From positions 2,304,001 through 2,368,000 of the forward strand of contig NZ_CP067124.1 in the NCBI RefSeq assembly GCF_028553725.1: a stretch of 64,000 nt of DNA, in the 5' to 3' direction. The notes under the pieces are model-generated. The model saw only the letters and a list, made by a program, of their open reading frames with translations, made no database searches and was not told the origin of the DNA. The position numbers were made by a program, and so were the translations under genes. Source of the DNA: Paracoccus alcaliphilus (GTDB lineage Bacteria; Pseudomonadota; Alphaproteobacteria; Rhodobacterales; Rhodobacteraceae). This document shows positions 52,331 to 61,605 of the stretch, piece after piece. How positions within the stretch are numbered: the first letter of the stretch is position 1; each line of letters opens with the position of its first letter.

Positions 52331-52750
52331 TCAGCCGAGTGGGTCAGCCGCGGAATAGTGCAGCACCACCGGAATGACGGCCGCCTTCAGGCTGGCCGCG
52401 CCGTCCACCGGCAGGTCGACCGGTTGCGGGGCTTCCGCCTCGACCCAGTCGCAGAGACCGCCGAGCGTGCGGTCGGCAGCGAGTACCGCGCCGATGCTGG
52501 CGCAGAGCGTGTCGAAGGCCGTGTCCCGTGATGCACCCTGCACGACCGCCTCGATTTCGGCGCGGTGCTGGTAGTGATAGCGCAAGGGCGAGAGCGTCAC
52601 CTCGGGCTCGCCGGGTTCGCCGTCGCGCAGGATCAGCAACCCGGCTGCCGGCACACGCTCGGGCAGCACCTCGCCGCGCAGGGCGGTGGCCGGCAGCGCC
52701 GAGAGCCGCGCGTGCAACGCGGAGAGGATGGTTTCGCGGGTGGAGGGCAT
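52331..52750 (-). CDS. Phage minor tail / tail-completion protein
   Basis: 139 residues from ATG 52750 (STRETILSALHARLSALPAT), with ILRDGEPGEPEVTLSPLRYH, and an end VVLHYSAADPLG. The layout resembles tail-completion proteins that precede the tail tube gene in rhodobacteral phages. Complete. It reads toward the broken tail tube gene, 23 bp away. Confidence 0.6.
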   Translation of the reverse strand: MPSTRETILSALHARLSALPATALRGEVLPERVPAAGLLILRDGEPGEPEVTLSPLRYHYQHRAEIEAVVQGASRDTAFDTLCASIGAVLAADRTLGGLCDWVEAEAPQPVDLPVDGAASLKAAVIPVVLHYSAADPLG

Positions 52751-52782
52751 GGCGATCCCGGTTGTCCGGGACCAGCCCGGCT

Positions 52783-53127
52783 TCAGTGATCCCTGTCGGG
52801 TTTCGGTTCGGTGAGGGCAGCAAGCCGTCTCGGCAGGTCCGAGCGTCCGTGCAGGAAGTCGATGATGGTCACCTGCTCGGCATCCTCGACGAAGATGACG
52901 AAATGCTGGCCCGCGCGCGCAAAGCGCAGATCCTCGGGCAGGTCCGGATCGATGATCCGCCGGCAGTCTTGCCACATGGCGGTGCCCGCCGCGATGTTGT
53001 GACACGCGGCGATCAGGTCTTCTTCATAGGCTTCGGCCTGACGTGGGCCGAAGGCATCGTAGGTCCAACGCGCGATGTCAACGAGCGATGCTTCAGCCTG
53101 TCGCGTCAGGCGCCATGGCTTCGGCAT
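52783..53127 (-). CDS. parE: RelE/ParE-family toxin
   Basis: 114 residues. LTRQAEASLVDIARWTYDAF, then FGPRQAEAYEEDLIAACHNI and LRFARAGQHFVIFVEDAEQV with IDFLHGRSD at the end: the ParE fold. Its ATG overlaps the stop of the antitoxin gene. ParE proteins inhibit DNA gyrase. Located among phage structural genes. Confidence 0.88.
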   Translation of the reverse strand: MPKPWRLTRQAEASLVDIARWTYDAFGPRQAEAYEEDLIAACHNIAAGTAMWQDCRRIIDPDLPEDLRFARAGQHFVIFVEDAEQVTIIDFLHGRSDLPRRLAALTEPKPDRDH

Positions 53128-53384
53128 CAGGATCGGGAACGCGCCGAGGCAAAGGCGCGCCGGATTGCATCCTCGCCGCTGCCCTCGGCCAGATCGCCGC
53201 GTCGAGCCTGTTCCAGCCCGGTCGTCAACCGGGCTCGCAGATCGCCGAGTTCAGCCTCCTCGCGTTCGAGAAGTCGCAGCCCCGCCCGCAATGCCTCCGA
53301 AGCATTCTGGTAACGCCCCGACGCCACCAGTCGGTCGACCAGAGCGGACTGGGTTTCGGTGAGAACGACGTTTCGGGTGGCCAT
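53127..53384 (-). CDS. parD: ParD-family antitoxin
   Basis: ATG 53384, 85 residues. Ribbon-helix-helix RNVVLTETQSALVDRLVASG, then RYQNASEALRAGLRLLERE, the usual ParD motif; the C-terminus wraps the toxin. Translationally coupled to parE. It would repress the operon. The pair may hold this damaged region in the genome. Confidence 0.9.
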   Translation of the reverse strand: MATRNVVLTETQSALVDRLVASGRYQNASEALRAGLRLLEREEAELGDLRARLTTGLEQARRGDLAEGSGEDAIRRAFASARSRS

Positions 53385-53447
53385 GCGAACCTCCATGCGG
53401 ATCATTGGCAATATATGCCAATTCGCCCTGCATGTCGACATCCGCGG

Positions 53448-53951
53448 TCAGAGCCGGGTTTCAACCCAGTTCGCCACGATCAGCCCCGGCACCGCATCGC
53501 GCATCCGCTCGGCGTCCCGCGCGAGATCAAGGCGCTTCGGCAGCCTGACCTGCGGGACCAGCAGGAAGATCGGCACGGTGGTCAGCCCCCGGCCGGTCTT
53601 CGATCGGGACGCCACCGCGCGGCCCTTCGTGTTCAGCCGGCCCTCGGCTACCAGCAGGCTTGGGCCGGTCCGGCGATAGACGAAGCGCAGGCGCAGGCTG
53701 GTGCGACGTTCCCATTCCAGCGGCGTGATCCGGCCGCCACGCGTGGATTTACCCGCCGCCGGTGTGGGAATCGTCAACCAGAACCCGCTTTTCGAGCGGA
53801 TCAGCGGGCCAGTGTCGTGGGCGCCGACGATCACCGGCGCCTTCGACCAGACCAGTGCCGCCGCGTTGAGGCTGGTCCTGCCTTTCGGGAACTGCTCCGA
53901 CCGGATGGTGCGGGCAAGCCGCGCCCCGAGGCCCGCACCGGTGAGCGTACT
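53448..53951 (-). pseudogene. DUF6441 phage protein, N-terminus lost
   Basis: The last ~165 residues of the family: FPKGRTSLNAAALVWSKAPV, TPAAGKSTRGGRITPLEWER, GRLNTKGRAVASRSKTGRGL, VPIFLLVPQVRLPKRLDLAR. Upstream it meets the NlpC gene of the opposite strand head-to-head at about 53951. In related phages DUF6441, tail-completion and tail tube genes run in the same direction as NlpC, so this marks an inversion edge. Confidence 0.75.
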
Positions 53952-54386
53952 GTGAGCCCGGCCGATCCGAACAGGGTGATCGCGACGGCGAGATCCTGGC
54001 TCGGCACGCCCTACCACGATCAGGCCAGCCTGCGCGGCGTCGGCTGCGATTGCCTTGGTCTCGCCCGTGGTGTCTGGCGCGAGGCCGTCGGCCCCGAGCC
54101 GTTTCCGATCCCACCCTACAGCCGCGACTGGGGTGAGACCGGCCCGCGCGAGGTGCTGGCCGAGGGCGCGCGGCGGATGATGATCGAAGTGGAACCTGCG
54201 GCGGCCGAACCCGGCGCACTGGTCCTCTTCCGGATGAAGCCCCGCGCCATCGCCAAGCATGTCGGGATCCTCACCGGGCCCGGCACCTTTCTCCACGCCT
54301 ACGAGCGGCTCGGCGTGATCGAGGAGCCACTCACCTCTGTCTGGCGGCGGCGCATCGCCTTTGCCTTCCAGTTTCCCCAACGCTGA
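53952..54386 (+). CDS. NlpC/P60 peptidase, GTA gp14-like
   Basis: GTG 53952 starts 144 residues. Catalytic Cys in VGCDCLGLARGVW, His in AKHVGILTGPGTFLHAYE; ATARSWLGTPYHDQASLRG is typical of GTA/phage NlpC proteins. It cuts peptidoglycan during DNA entry. Followed 9 bp later by the tail-tip gene, as normal. Start close to an inversion breakpoint, but the domain is whole. Confidence 0.85.
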   Translation: MSPADPNRVIATARSWLGTPYHDQASLRGVGCDCLGLARGVWREAVGPEPFPIPPYSRDWGETGPREVLAEGARRMMIEVEPAAAEPGALVLFRMKPRAIAKHVGILTGPGTFLHAYERLGVIEEPLTSVWRRRIAFAFQFPQR

Positions 54387-54395
54387 GCATCCACC

Positions 54396-55274
54396 ATGGC
54401 CACCCTCGTTCTCGGCGTCGCCGGCGCAGCCATCGGCGGCAGCATCGGCGGCGCGATCCTTGGCGTCAGCGCCGCCACCATCGGTGGCTTCATCGGCTCG
54501 ACCGTGGGCTCGGTCGTCGACAGCTGGATCATCTCGTCGCTGGCGCCCACCCAGCGCATCGAGGGCGCGCGGCTCGACACGCTGCGCATCACCTCCTCCA
54601 CCGAAGGGGCGGTGATCCCGCGGCTCTATGGCCGGATGCGGATCGGCGGCAACATCGTCTGGGCGACGGATTTCCGCGAGGAGACGAAGACCACCACGCA
54701 GGGCGGCGGCAAGGGCGGCGGAGGCGGCAAGGTCAAGACGACCGAGTATCTCTACTACGCCAGCTTCGCTGTTGCCTTGTGCGAGGGTCCGATCACCGGC
54801 ATCGGCCGCATCTGGGCCGACGGCAAGCCGATGGACTTCTCCGGCGTCACCTGGCGCTGGTATCCGGGCGACGAGGCGCAGACGGCCGATCCCTTCATTT
54901 CGGCCAGAATGGGCGCGGCCAGCACGCCCGCCTATCGCGGCACCGCCTATGTCGTCTTCGAGGAGCTGCCGCTCTCCAGCTTTGGCAACCGCCTGCCGCA
55001 GCTCTCCTTCGAGGTCTTCCGCCCGCTCGCCGATCCCGACACCGCCGAAGGGCTGACCCGCGCCGTCACCATGATCCCGGCCTCGGGCGAGTTCACCTAC
55101 GCGACGCAAGCCATCCGCAAGACTGATGGCGGCGCGACGCAGGCGGAGAATCTGAACGCGCTGCCCGACGCCACCGACATGGTGGTGGCGCTGGACCGGC
55201 TGCAGGCGATGGGCCCGGCGGTCGAGAGCGTCAGCCTCGTCGTCGCCTGGTTCGGCGACGATCTGCGCGCGGGT
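54396..55274 (+). pseudogene. GTA gp15-like tail-tip protein, N-terminal piece
   Basis: About 293 residues: Gly/Ala-rich start (LGVAGAAIGGSIGGAILGVS), APTQRIEGARLDTLRITSST, VIPRLYGRMRIGGNIVWAT, CEGPITGIGRIWADGKPMD. It ends in VVAWFGDDLRAG, where the intact protein would continue for about 1,000 residues. At 55275 the sequence switches to a DUF2793 gene in another frame; a large deletion has removed the rest. Confidence 0.8.
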
Positions 55275-56073
55275 GGCGGGCATGGGTCGAGGACGAGAGT
55301 CTGCTGCTGGTCTACGACGGCTCGAGCTGGAACAGCACTACGCCTGCGACGCTACAGAACATGGCGCTGCTTGGCGTTGGCACCACCGCCGACCCGGCCA
55401 ACCCGTTCTCCGCCAAGCTCAATGCGGCGCTCTGGACCGCGAAGACCATCGCCGAGGGCGGGACCGGCGATCTGTTCTATACAATGAACAAGGAAACCGC
55501 GGGCCGCGACCTCGGGCTCACCCTCCAGACCGCCTATGTCACCAAGGCGCTGATGGGCCTCTTCGGTTCGGACAGGTTCCGGTTGGCGGTCTCCGCCGAC
55601 GGCAGCACCTTCTTCGACGGGCTGATCGTCGACAACGCCACCGGCATCGTCGATCAGCCCCGGCTGCCGCGCTTCAAGGGCTTCACCAACTACGACAACT
55701 ACGTCGGCATCGACAGCTGGACGAAGATCGGCATCAACAACACCGACTATAACGATCAGGGCGCGTTCGACGCTGGCAACAACCGCTTCGTCGCGTCGGT
55801 CGCCGGCACATACCTCTTCGGCGCGACGCTGCTCTACAAGATCAACGCCAGCGCCACGGCCCGCATGCGCGGACGGCTCGTCCTGAACGGCACGACGGAA
55901 ATCCGCGGCTCCCTCGGCGAAATTTCCGCCACCCACGTCTCGCTCGCCACCGCCATCTGGCTGCAGACCATGGTGCCGCTGACGGCAGGCGATACCGTCG
56001 AGCTGCAGGGGTATTTCCGGGTCGCGGACGGCTACTTCGCCGCCGATCACACGTCCTTCTGGGGCTGCAAGGT
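55275..56073 (+). pseudogene. DUF2793 phage protein, copy 2, truncated at both ends
   Basis: Begins AWVEDESLLLVYDGSSWNST, then LQNMALLGVGTTADPANPFS and the same C1q-like domain as copy 1, ending at CKVG. No stop: the frame is replaced by a primase fragment at about 56074. The first ~60 residues were lost in the junction with the gp15-like gene. It keeps about 25 residues more at its N-terminus than copy 1. Confidence 0.8.
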
Positions 56074-56077
56074 CGGC
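55351..56077 (+). repeat. 727-bp direct repeat, copy 2
   Basis: Gap-free match to 37111-37837. Both copies are cut at their borders by different junctions, so they were separate complete genes (two phages or an older duplication) before the region was broken up. Confidence 0.85.
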
Positions 56078-57050
56078 AGTTCCTGGCCTATGCAGATCAT
56101 CCCGATACCGGCGCACCCTATGTCTGGCCCGAGGAAGGGCTGGCCGACCTCGACATCACCACTCTGCCGGAAAACACGGCAGAATCGGCGGCAGCCTTTC
56201 TCGACGAGGCCTATGCGGCATTGCCCGAGACCCTGCGCCAGCGCGGTCTTTCGCCCGCATCGCCCGTTGCGGAGCATCTGCGCAGCCACAGCCAGATCGG
56301 CACCTTGCTTGCGATCCGGGCGGCGCTGGACTGGTTGCCGAATGATGAGCTCGACTATGACAGCTGGATGCGTATCGGCATGGCGCTCAAAGGGGCGCTT
56401 GGCGAGGCAGGCGCCGGGGTCTTCACAGACTGGTCGGCGCAGGTCGCAAAGGACGTAGCCGCGACCACGGCCAAGGCATGGGCCAGCTTCAAGCCGGACC
56501 GGATCGGCGCCGGCACCATCTATCACCTCGCCATGGAGCGCGGCTGGCAGCCTGACGCGGCCTTGCACCTCGACGGCAGCCTCGACCTGAGTGGCTCGCA
56601 TCCTGCGGCCGATCTGCTCGCCAGGCTGGACGGGACCGCCCCGGCCATTTCTTCGCCCGGCACGCCTGCCTTCAGCCTGATCATCCCCGACGGTTTGGTG
56701 GGTGATTTGACCGGGTACATGCTGACCACTGCCAGGCGACCGCAGCCCCTTCTTTCGCTCGGGGCAAGCCTCTGCGCCATTGGCGCACTGATGGGGCGGC
56801 ACTACCGCACGACGACCAACCTGCGCTCGAATCTCTATGTCGTGGGCATCGCCGACAGCGGATCGGGAAAGAACCATGCCCGAGAAATCATCAACGAGGT
56901 GTTCTTCGAGGCCGGGCTCGCCCATCACCTTGGCGGCAACAAGATCGCCTCCGGTGCGGGGCTTCTGACCGCGTTGCATCGCCAGCCGGCGATTCTGTTC
57001 CAGATCGACGAGTTCGGCATGTTCCTGTCGGCCGCGGCGGACCGCAAACG
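56074..57050 (+). pseudogene. Phage primase/helicase-like protein fragment
   Basis: In frame from RQFLAYADHPDTGAPYVWPE. LDYDSWMRIGMALKGA and AWASFKPDRIGAGTIYHLAM form a PriCT_2-type domain seen in phage primase-polymerase proteins. Then comes a P-loop, VVGIADSGSGKNHA, and QIDEFGMFL as a Walker B-like strand. Both ends are missing; at ~57050 it passes into a methyltransferase gene. Early-module gene brought next to late ones by deletion. Confidence 0.7.
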
Positions 57051-57052
57051 CA

Positions 57053-57316
57053 GATGCCGCCTGGTATTGCTGGCACGCCTCGCGTCGCCAGGCAATGCTG
57101 GAAGCCTGCTGGGAAAAGGCGGGCGCCTTCGTCCATCAGCAGATCATCTGGGTGAAGGACCGCGGCGTCCTGACCCGGTCGCATTATCTCTGGAAGCACG
57201 AACCCTGCTTCATGGGCTGGCGCCGTCCCAACCGCCCGCCGAAAGTGGCGGAGGAAACGCTACCCTCGACATGGGCGCTGTCCGCGCTTCTGCTGGCTGA
57301 GCAGGAGGCCGCGTGA
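57053..57316 (+). pseudogene. DNA modification methylase fragment
   Basis: HASRRQAMLEACWEKAGAFV, QQIIWVKDRGVLTRSHYLWK and HEPCFMGWRRPNRPPKVAEE belong to the central part of phage ParB/adenine-methylase proteins. The catalytic DPPY/NPPY motif would lie before the junction and the C-terminal part is replaced by an unrelated AEQEAA end. Not functional. Confidence 0.7.
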
Positions 57317-57321
57317 TGACC

Positions 57322-57909
57322 GCCTTCCAATCCCTTTTTGCCGATCATGGAGATGCGTTGTAGCTGGACCAGTTCGTCGTGCGATAGCGGGCGGGTGATG
57401 GCTTGCTCATGCAGCGCGTCTAACGGCATGGATTCGCAAAGTGAATCACTTGCCGTCAGGCTTGTGCAACAACGCCCAGAAGCTGCCGCAGGACTTCCAG
57501 CGTCAGGTGACGCGGCTGGCCGATCGGCAGGATGGATGGGTGATAGCGGGGAAGATACTGCGGGTGGACTCACCAGCAGTATCTCCGTCTGAAGGTCTAG
57601 AAGCATCGAAAGATGGTGAGCTTCGATGGTCTGCTCGAACTCCCACGACGGATTCTCTGCCCGCAATTCCCGGAGGGTCCGTGACAGGATCAGGCGCGGC
57701 AGCCGCCCTTGGCCAGTGCCGATCCTCACCGAGGCCGCGACCGCGAGTTGATCGACGGGAATGCCAGGATCGGAAGCGGCCAGTTCGGGGTTCAGACGCA
57801 TTGCCCTGCGCAGGCGGATGCCGCTGGCACTGTCCCAGTTAGGAAGGAACTCGCCAGCCATGGACCATTCGACCCCGTCAAGCGAAACCTCCCATGCCGA
57901 GGTTTCCAC
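57322..57909 (-). CDS. Unrecognised protein, possibly frameshifted at its start
   Basis: From GTG 57909 about 190 residues look natural (TSAWEVSLDGVEWSMAGEFL; IPVDQLAVAASVRIGTGQGR; LILSRTLRELRAENPSWEFE), then the frame runs on into the antisense of the methylase fragment. 47 bp upstream, ATG 57956 reads MNRRVAFPFFTLSDTP and would join in frame with a one-base change. The gene is therefore probably damaged at both ends. Family unknown. Confidence 0.4.
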
Positions 57910-58017
57910 GGCGTGTCAGAAAGCGTGAAGAAAGGAAAGGCGACCCGTCGGTTCATGTCGCGGCCTCCGACAGGACAAGCTTTCGGCCATCAGGCCTGGA
58001 TCGGCACAATCACTTAG

Positions 58018-58209
58018 CCCGATCCGGACCCGGCCAGTTTTTCCCTATTCCCCGAGCTGTCCGCGTTTGAAATGATTTCTTCCTGGGAAATAGAGACTGA
58101 GACAGGGTACGGCTCCGTCACCCGTGCGTTCCTTCTGTTGTTCTCAGCGGGTGATATCGAACTGCTCTGCGCCCACATGACGGCCGATGAGGACGATCTG
58201 AGAAAATAA
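58018..58209 (+). pseudogene. C-terminal remnant of an unknown protein
   Basis: Open from 58018 to TAA 58207-58209 without a good start: FPELSAFEMISSWEIETETG, then AFLLLFSAGDIELLCAHMTA and DEDDLRK. The composition looks coding, but nothing upstream completes it. It marks the right edge of the broken island; 58210-58337 holds nothing else that I can identify. Confidence 0.3.
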
Positions 58210-58337
58210 ACCATGAAACACAGCTCATCGTCCAAAAAACAATGACGCGTCATGGAAGCCCGTCAAGGGATCCATGTTTCCTGTTTGCACCCCGGACCCC
58301 CCGCAAGGTATCTGGAAGGAGTGCGAGGGGAGGCGGG

Positions 58338-59735
58338 ATGTTGAATGCGGCGGATGAGACCTTGGCGCGGCGGTTGCCCGAAGGCGTGCTGCGGGAGGTT
58401 GCCGAGGGCTATCTAGAAGAGCCGCGCGGGCGTTGGCGGGGGATCGCTGGGTTGGTCGCAGCGCCGCGCGATGTGGAGGAATGCGCGGCGGTGATCCGGG
58501 CCTGCGCCGAGGCCCGCGTTGCGGTGGTGCCGCGTGGTGGCGGCACTGGGCTGGTTGGCGGGCAGGTAATGCCCGGAGGACCCGCGCCGCTGGTCCTGTC
58601 GCTGGAGCGGATGCTGGCGATCCGCGATGTGCTGCCCGAGGAGGATGTGATGATCGCCGAGGCCGGGGTCACATTGCAGGCGGCGCGGGATGCGGCGGCA
58701 GCGGCGGGGCGGCAGTTTCCGCTGTCTCTGGCCTCGCAGGGGACGGCGCAGATCGGCGGGGTGCTGTCCACCAATGCCGGCGGGGTGAATGTGCTGCGTT
58801 ACGGCAATGCCCGCGCCTTGTGTCTGGGGATCGAGGCGGTTCTGCCGCAGGGGCAGGTGATGCGCGATCTGAAGCGGCTCAGGAAGGACAATACCGGCTA
58901 TGACCTGCGCGATCTCTTGATCGGGGCCGAGGGGACGCTGGGGGTGATTACCGCCGCCTCGCTGGTGCTGGCGCCGATCCCGGCCGAGCGTGGCGTGGCG
59001 ATGCTGGTCGTGGACAGCCCCGATGCCGCGCTGCATCTGCTGGCGCGGGCGAAGGCGCGGATGGCGGGTGGCGTAACCGCGTTCGAGCTGATCTCGGGGC
59101 AGGGGCTGCGCTTTCTGCGTCAGGCGATGCCCGATCTGCGCCAGCCCTTTGCCGATTGCCCCGACTGGCTGGTGCTGATCGAGATCGGCCTGCCCGAGGG
59201 GCTGTCGGCAGCGGCCGCGCTGGAGGGGCTGTTTGTGGCCGGATCAGAGGCGGGGCTGGTCTCGGACGGTGTGGTCGCGCAATCGGCGCGCGAGGTGGAT
59301 GATCTGTGGTCCCTGCGTGAACATATCCCGCTGGCCAACCGGCAGATCGGTGCGATTGCCAGCCACGACATCAGCCTGCCCCTGTCAGAGGTCGCGGGCT
59401 TCATCCGCGATGCCGGGGCGTGGCTGGCGGCGCAAGGCGATATGCGGATCAATTGCTTCGGGCATCTGGGCGACGGCAACCTGCATTTCAACCTGTTCCC
59501 GGCCGAGGGGCGCAGCCGCGCCGACTATGACGATCAGCGCGCCGGGCTGTCGCATCACATCCACCGGATGGTGGTGGCGCGCGGCGGCTCTTTTTCCGCC
59601 GAACACGGGGTTGGGCGGCTGAAGGCGCGCGATCTGGCCGAATGGGGCGATCCGGTGCGGCTGGCGGCGATGCGCGCGATCAAGCAGGCGCTGGACCCGG
59701 CCGGGATCATGAATCCCGGCGCGGTTCTGGCCTGA
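58338..59735 (+). CDS. FAD-linked oxidase, D-2-hydroxyglutarate dehydrogenase-like
   Basis: ATG 58338 follows GGGGAGG; the longer frame is unsupported. 465 residues. PCMH-type FAD domain with VVPRGGGTGLVGGQVMPGG and LRKDNTGYDLRDLLIGAEGT; C-terminal FAD-oxidase domain with NCFGHLGDGNLHFN and SFSAEHGVGRLK (metal and substrate His/Glu). Such enzymes oxidise D-2-hydroxy acids (2-hydroxyglutarate, lactate, glycolate). Which acid is not clear from sequence. First intact chromosomal gene after the island. Confidence 0.88.
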   Translation: MLNAADETLARRLPEGVLREVAEGYLEEPRGRWRGIAGLVAAPRDVEECAAVIRACAEARVAVVPRGGGTGLVGGQVMPGGPAPLVLSLERMLAIRDVLPEEDVMIAEAGVTLQAARDAAAAAGRQFPLSLASQGTAQIGGVLSTNAGGVNVLRYGNARALCLGIEAVLPQGQVMRDLKRLRKDNTGYDLRDLLIGAEGTLGVITAASLVLAPIPAERGVAMLVVDSPDAALHLLARAKARMAGGVTAFELISGQGLRFLRQAMPDLRQPFADCPDWLVLIEIGLPEGLSAAAALEGLFVAGSEAGLVSDGVVAQSAREVDDLWSLREHIPLANRQIGAIASHDISLPLSEVAGFIRDAGAWLAAQGDMRINCFGHLGDGNLHFNLFPAEGRSRADYDDQRAGLSHHIHRMVVARGGSFSAEHGVGRLKARDLAEWGDPVRLAAMRAIKQALDPAGIMNPGAVLA

Positions 59736-59741
59736 ACGGGA

Positions 59742-60275
59742 TCAGTGCCCGTCGAATTCGCACAGGGTATGAACCTCCATGCCCAGCCCTTCCAGCACCT
59801 TGCGCCCGCCCAGTTCGGGCAGGTCGATGACGAAGGCGCAGCCCATCACCTCGGCGCGCAGGCGCTGGCACAGGGTGATGGCCGCTGCCGCCGTGCCGCC
59901 CGTGGCCAGCAGGTCGTCGACGATCAGCACCCGCTCGCCCGGGGTTAGGGCGTCGTCATGGATCTCCATCACCGCCTCGCCATATTCCAGCTGATAGGCC
60001 TCGGAGATCACTGCGCCGGGCAGCTTGCCCTTCTTGCGGATCGGCACGAAGCCGGTGGACAGCTGATGCGCCACCGCACCGCCCAGAATGAAGCCGCGCG
60101 CCTCCAGCCCGATGACCTTGTCGATCCGTTCGCCCTTATAGGGGGCCAGCAATTGCCCGATGGCCATGCGGAAACCCTCGGCATCGGCAAAGAGGGTGGT
60201 GACATCGCGGAACACGATCCCCTCATGCGGAAAATCGACGATGCTGCGGATCAGGTCCTTGACGGTCTTGCTCAT
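59742..60275 (-). CDS. apt: Adenine phosphoribosyltransferase
   Basis: ATG 60275, 177 residues. [20 protein letters not shown] at the start, [20 protein letters not shown], and the PRPP loop [17 protein letters not shown]. It salvages adenine to AMP. Start overlaps the stop of the flavin-reductase gene, so they share a transcript. Confidence 0.96.
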   Translation of the reverse strand: MSKTVKDLIRSIVDFPHEGIVFRDVTTLFADAEGFRMAIGQLLAPYKGERIDKVIGLEARGFILGGAVAHQLSTGFVPIRKKGKLPGAVISEAYQLEYGEAVMEIHDDALTPGERVLIVDDLLATGGTAAAAITLCQRLRAEVMGCAFVIDLPELGGRKVLEGLGMEVHTLCEFDGH

Positions 60276-60874
60276 TCGGGGCGTTCCATTTCGAACAGGT
60301 CGGTGACGGTGGTGAAATCGCGATAGCCCAGACGCGCCAGCCAGCCTCCGGCCTCGCGCGGGTCGAACCGGCCGTCGCGGATGCAGTCGTCGCGCAGATG
60401 CACGCCGGTGACGACGCCGAAGACGGCGAAATTCGCCTTGCCCGCCAGCGGCAGAACCTGCGTCATCCGGCATTCCAGCGAGGCCGCGGCATTGACCACG
60501 CGGGCGCAGTCGATGGTCTCGCATTGCGTGGCCTCCAGCCCGACGAGGCCATATTCGCTGGTCCCGGCAGGCAGCGGGGCCGAGGTCTCGTTCAGCGGCA
60601 CCGCCATGTCGCCCGACGCGATGTTGACGCAAAAAACCCCCGATTCGATGATCTGCGCCACGCTGTCCTTGGTGCCGCGCCGGTCCGGCTTGGCCCCGGT
60701 CGAGGCGAACATCACCTGCGGCGGCACATAGGCCACGGCGTTGAAAAAGGAATAGGGCGCCAGATTGTCCCCCAGCGTGCCACGGGTCGAGATCCAGCCG
60801 ATCGGGCGCGGCGCGACGATGGCGTTGAAGGGATTGTGCGGCAGGCCGTGGCCGGACTCGGGACGATAGAACAT
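60272..60874 (-). CDS. Flavin reductase-like FMN-binding protein
   Basis: ATG 60874, 200 residues. [39 protein letters not shown] and [20 protein letters not shown] are the flavin-reductase split-barrel pattern. Members bind FMN and often reduce flavin with NAD(P)H; the natural partner is unknown. Cotranscribed with apt. Confidence 0.88.
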   Translation of the reverse strand: MFYRPESGHGLPHNPFNAIVAPRPIGWISTRGTLGDNLAPYSFFNAVAYVPPQVMFASTGAKPDRRGTKDSVAQIIESGVFCVNIASGDMAVPLNETSAPLPAGTSEYGLVGLEATQCETIDCARVVNAAASLECRMTQVLPLAGKANFAVFGVVTGVHLRDDCIRDGRFDPREAGGWLARLGYRDFTTVTDLFEMERPE

Positions 60875-60990
60875 GGGGCGCTGCCTTTCCGGTGTGACTT
60901 TGCGCCAACCTGCCATCGCTTTTCACGCTGCGCAATGTTCCGCAGCCCGGATGATCGTGCTAAGGGCGCGATCCAGAACTGGGAGGCGCG

Positions 60991-61605
60991 ATGTTCGAGA
61001 TCTGCCCCGAGGCGCCCGAGGATGAATCCGAGGTCGAGGCGCTTTACGATCTGTGCTTTGCGCCGGGGCGCACAGCGCTGTCGTCCTATCGGCTGCGCGA
61101 TGGCGTGGCGCGGGTCGCGGATCTGTGTCTCGTGCTGCGCGATCAGGGCGGTATCCTGCTGGCCGCGATCCGTTTCTGGCCGGTGCGCATCGGTGACGAA
61201 AGGGCGTTGCTGCTGGGACCGATCGCCGTTCATCCGACGGCGCAGGGCGAGGGCCTGGGCGCGATCCTGATGCGCGACAGTCTGGAACGCGCCCGCCATC
61301 TGCGCTGGAGCCGCGTTCTGCTGGTCGGCGATCTGCCCTATTATCAGCGATTTGGCTTCCACAAGCTCGAATCGGTGATCATGCCGCCCCCGACCAATCC
61401 CGACCGTGTTCTGGGTCTGGAACTTCGGCCCGGTGCATGGGTTGATCTGACAGGACCGGTCCTGCGCGAAGATGCCCAAACGGCAGCCGGTCTGGCAGAA
61501 ACCGCAACGCATTCCCATATGGAACCGGAATGCACTCAGGTCGCACAGTCAGGAAAGCATGCCGATGAATCCCAGTCAGCAGATGGTTCTTCCGCCGATC
61601 AATGA
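60991..61605 (+). CDS. GNAT N-acetyltransferase
   Basis: 204 residues. EDESEVEALYDLCFAPGRTA, LLLGPIAVHPTAQGEGLGAI with the Q/RxxGxG acetyl-CoA loop, and LLVGDLPYYQRFGFHKLES. It belongs to the YhbS-like group. GGGAGG lies ahead. Transcribed away from the flavin-reductase operon. Its 3' end overlaps the next start. Confidence 0.9.
   Translation: MFEICPEAPEDESEVEALYDLCFAPGRTALSSYRLRDGVARVADLCLVLRDQGGILLAAIRFWPVRIGDERALLLGPIAVHPTAQGEGLGAILMRDSLERARHLRWSRVLLVGDLPYYQRFGFHKLESVIMPPPTNPDRVLGLELRPGAWVDLTGPVLREDAQTAAGLAETATHSHMEPECTQVAQSGKHADESQSADGSSADQ

Noticed and set aside
53448..55283. 611-codon minus frame across the NlpC and gp15-like genes
   Set aside because: Only the part below 53951 resembles a known family (DUF6441); the rest is antisense to clear plus-strand genes.
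58000..58240. Right-hand copy of the tRNA-Ser 3' end as an attachment site
   Set aside because: No repeat of the T-arm/acceptor sequence was found near the right edge of the island.
59742..60935. 397-codon minus frame covering apt and more
   Set aside because: Only the apt part is natural; the upstream part is a shifted frame of the flavin-reductase gene.
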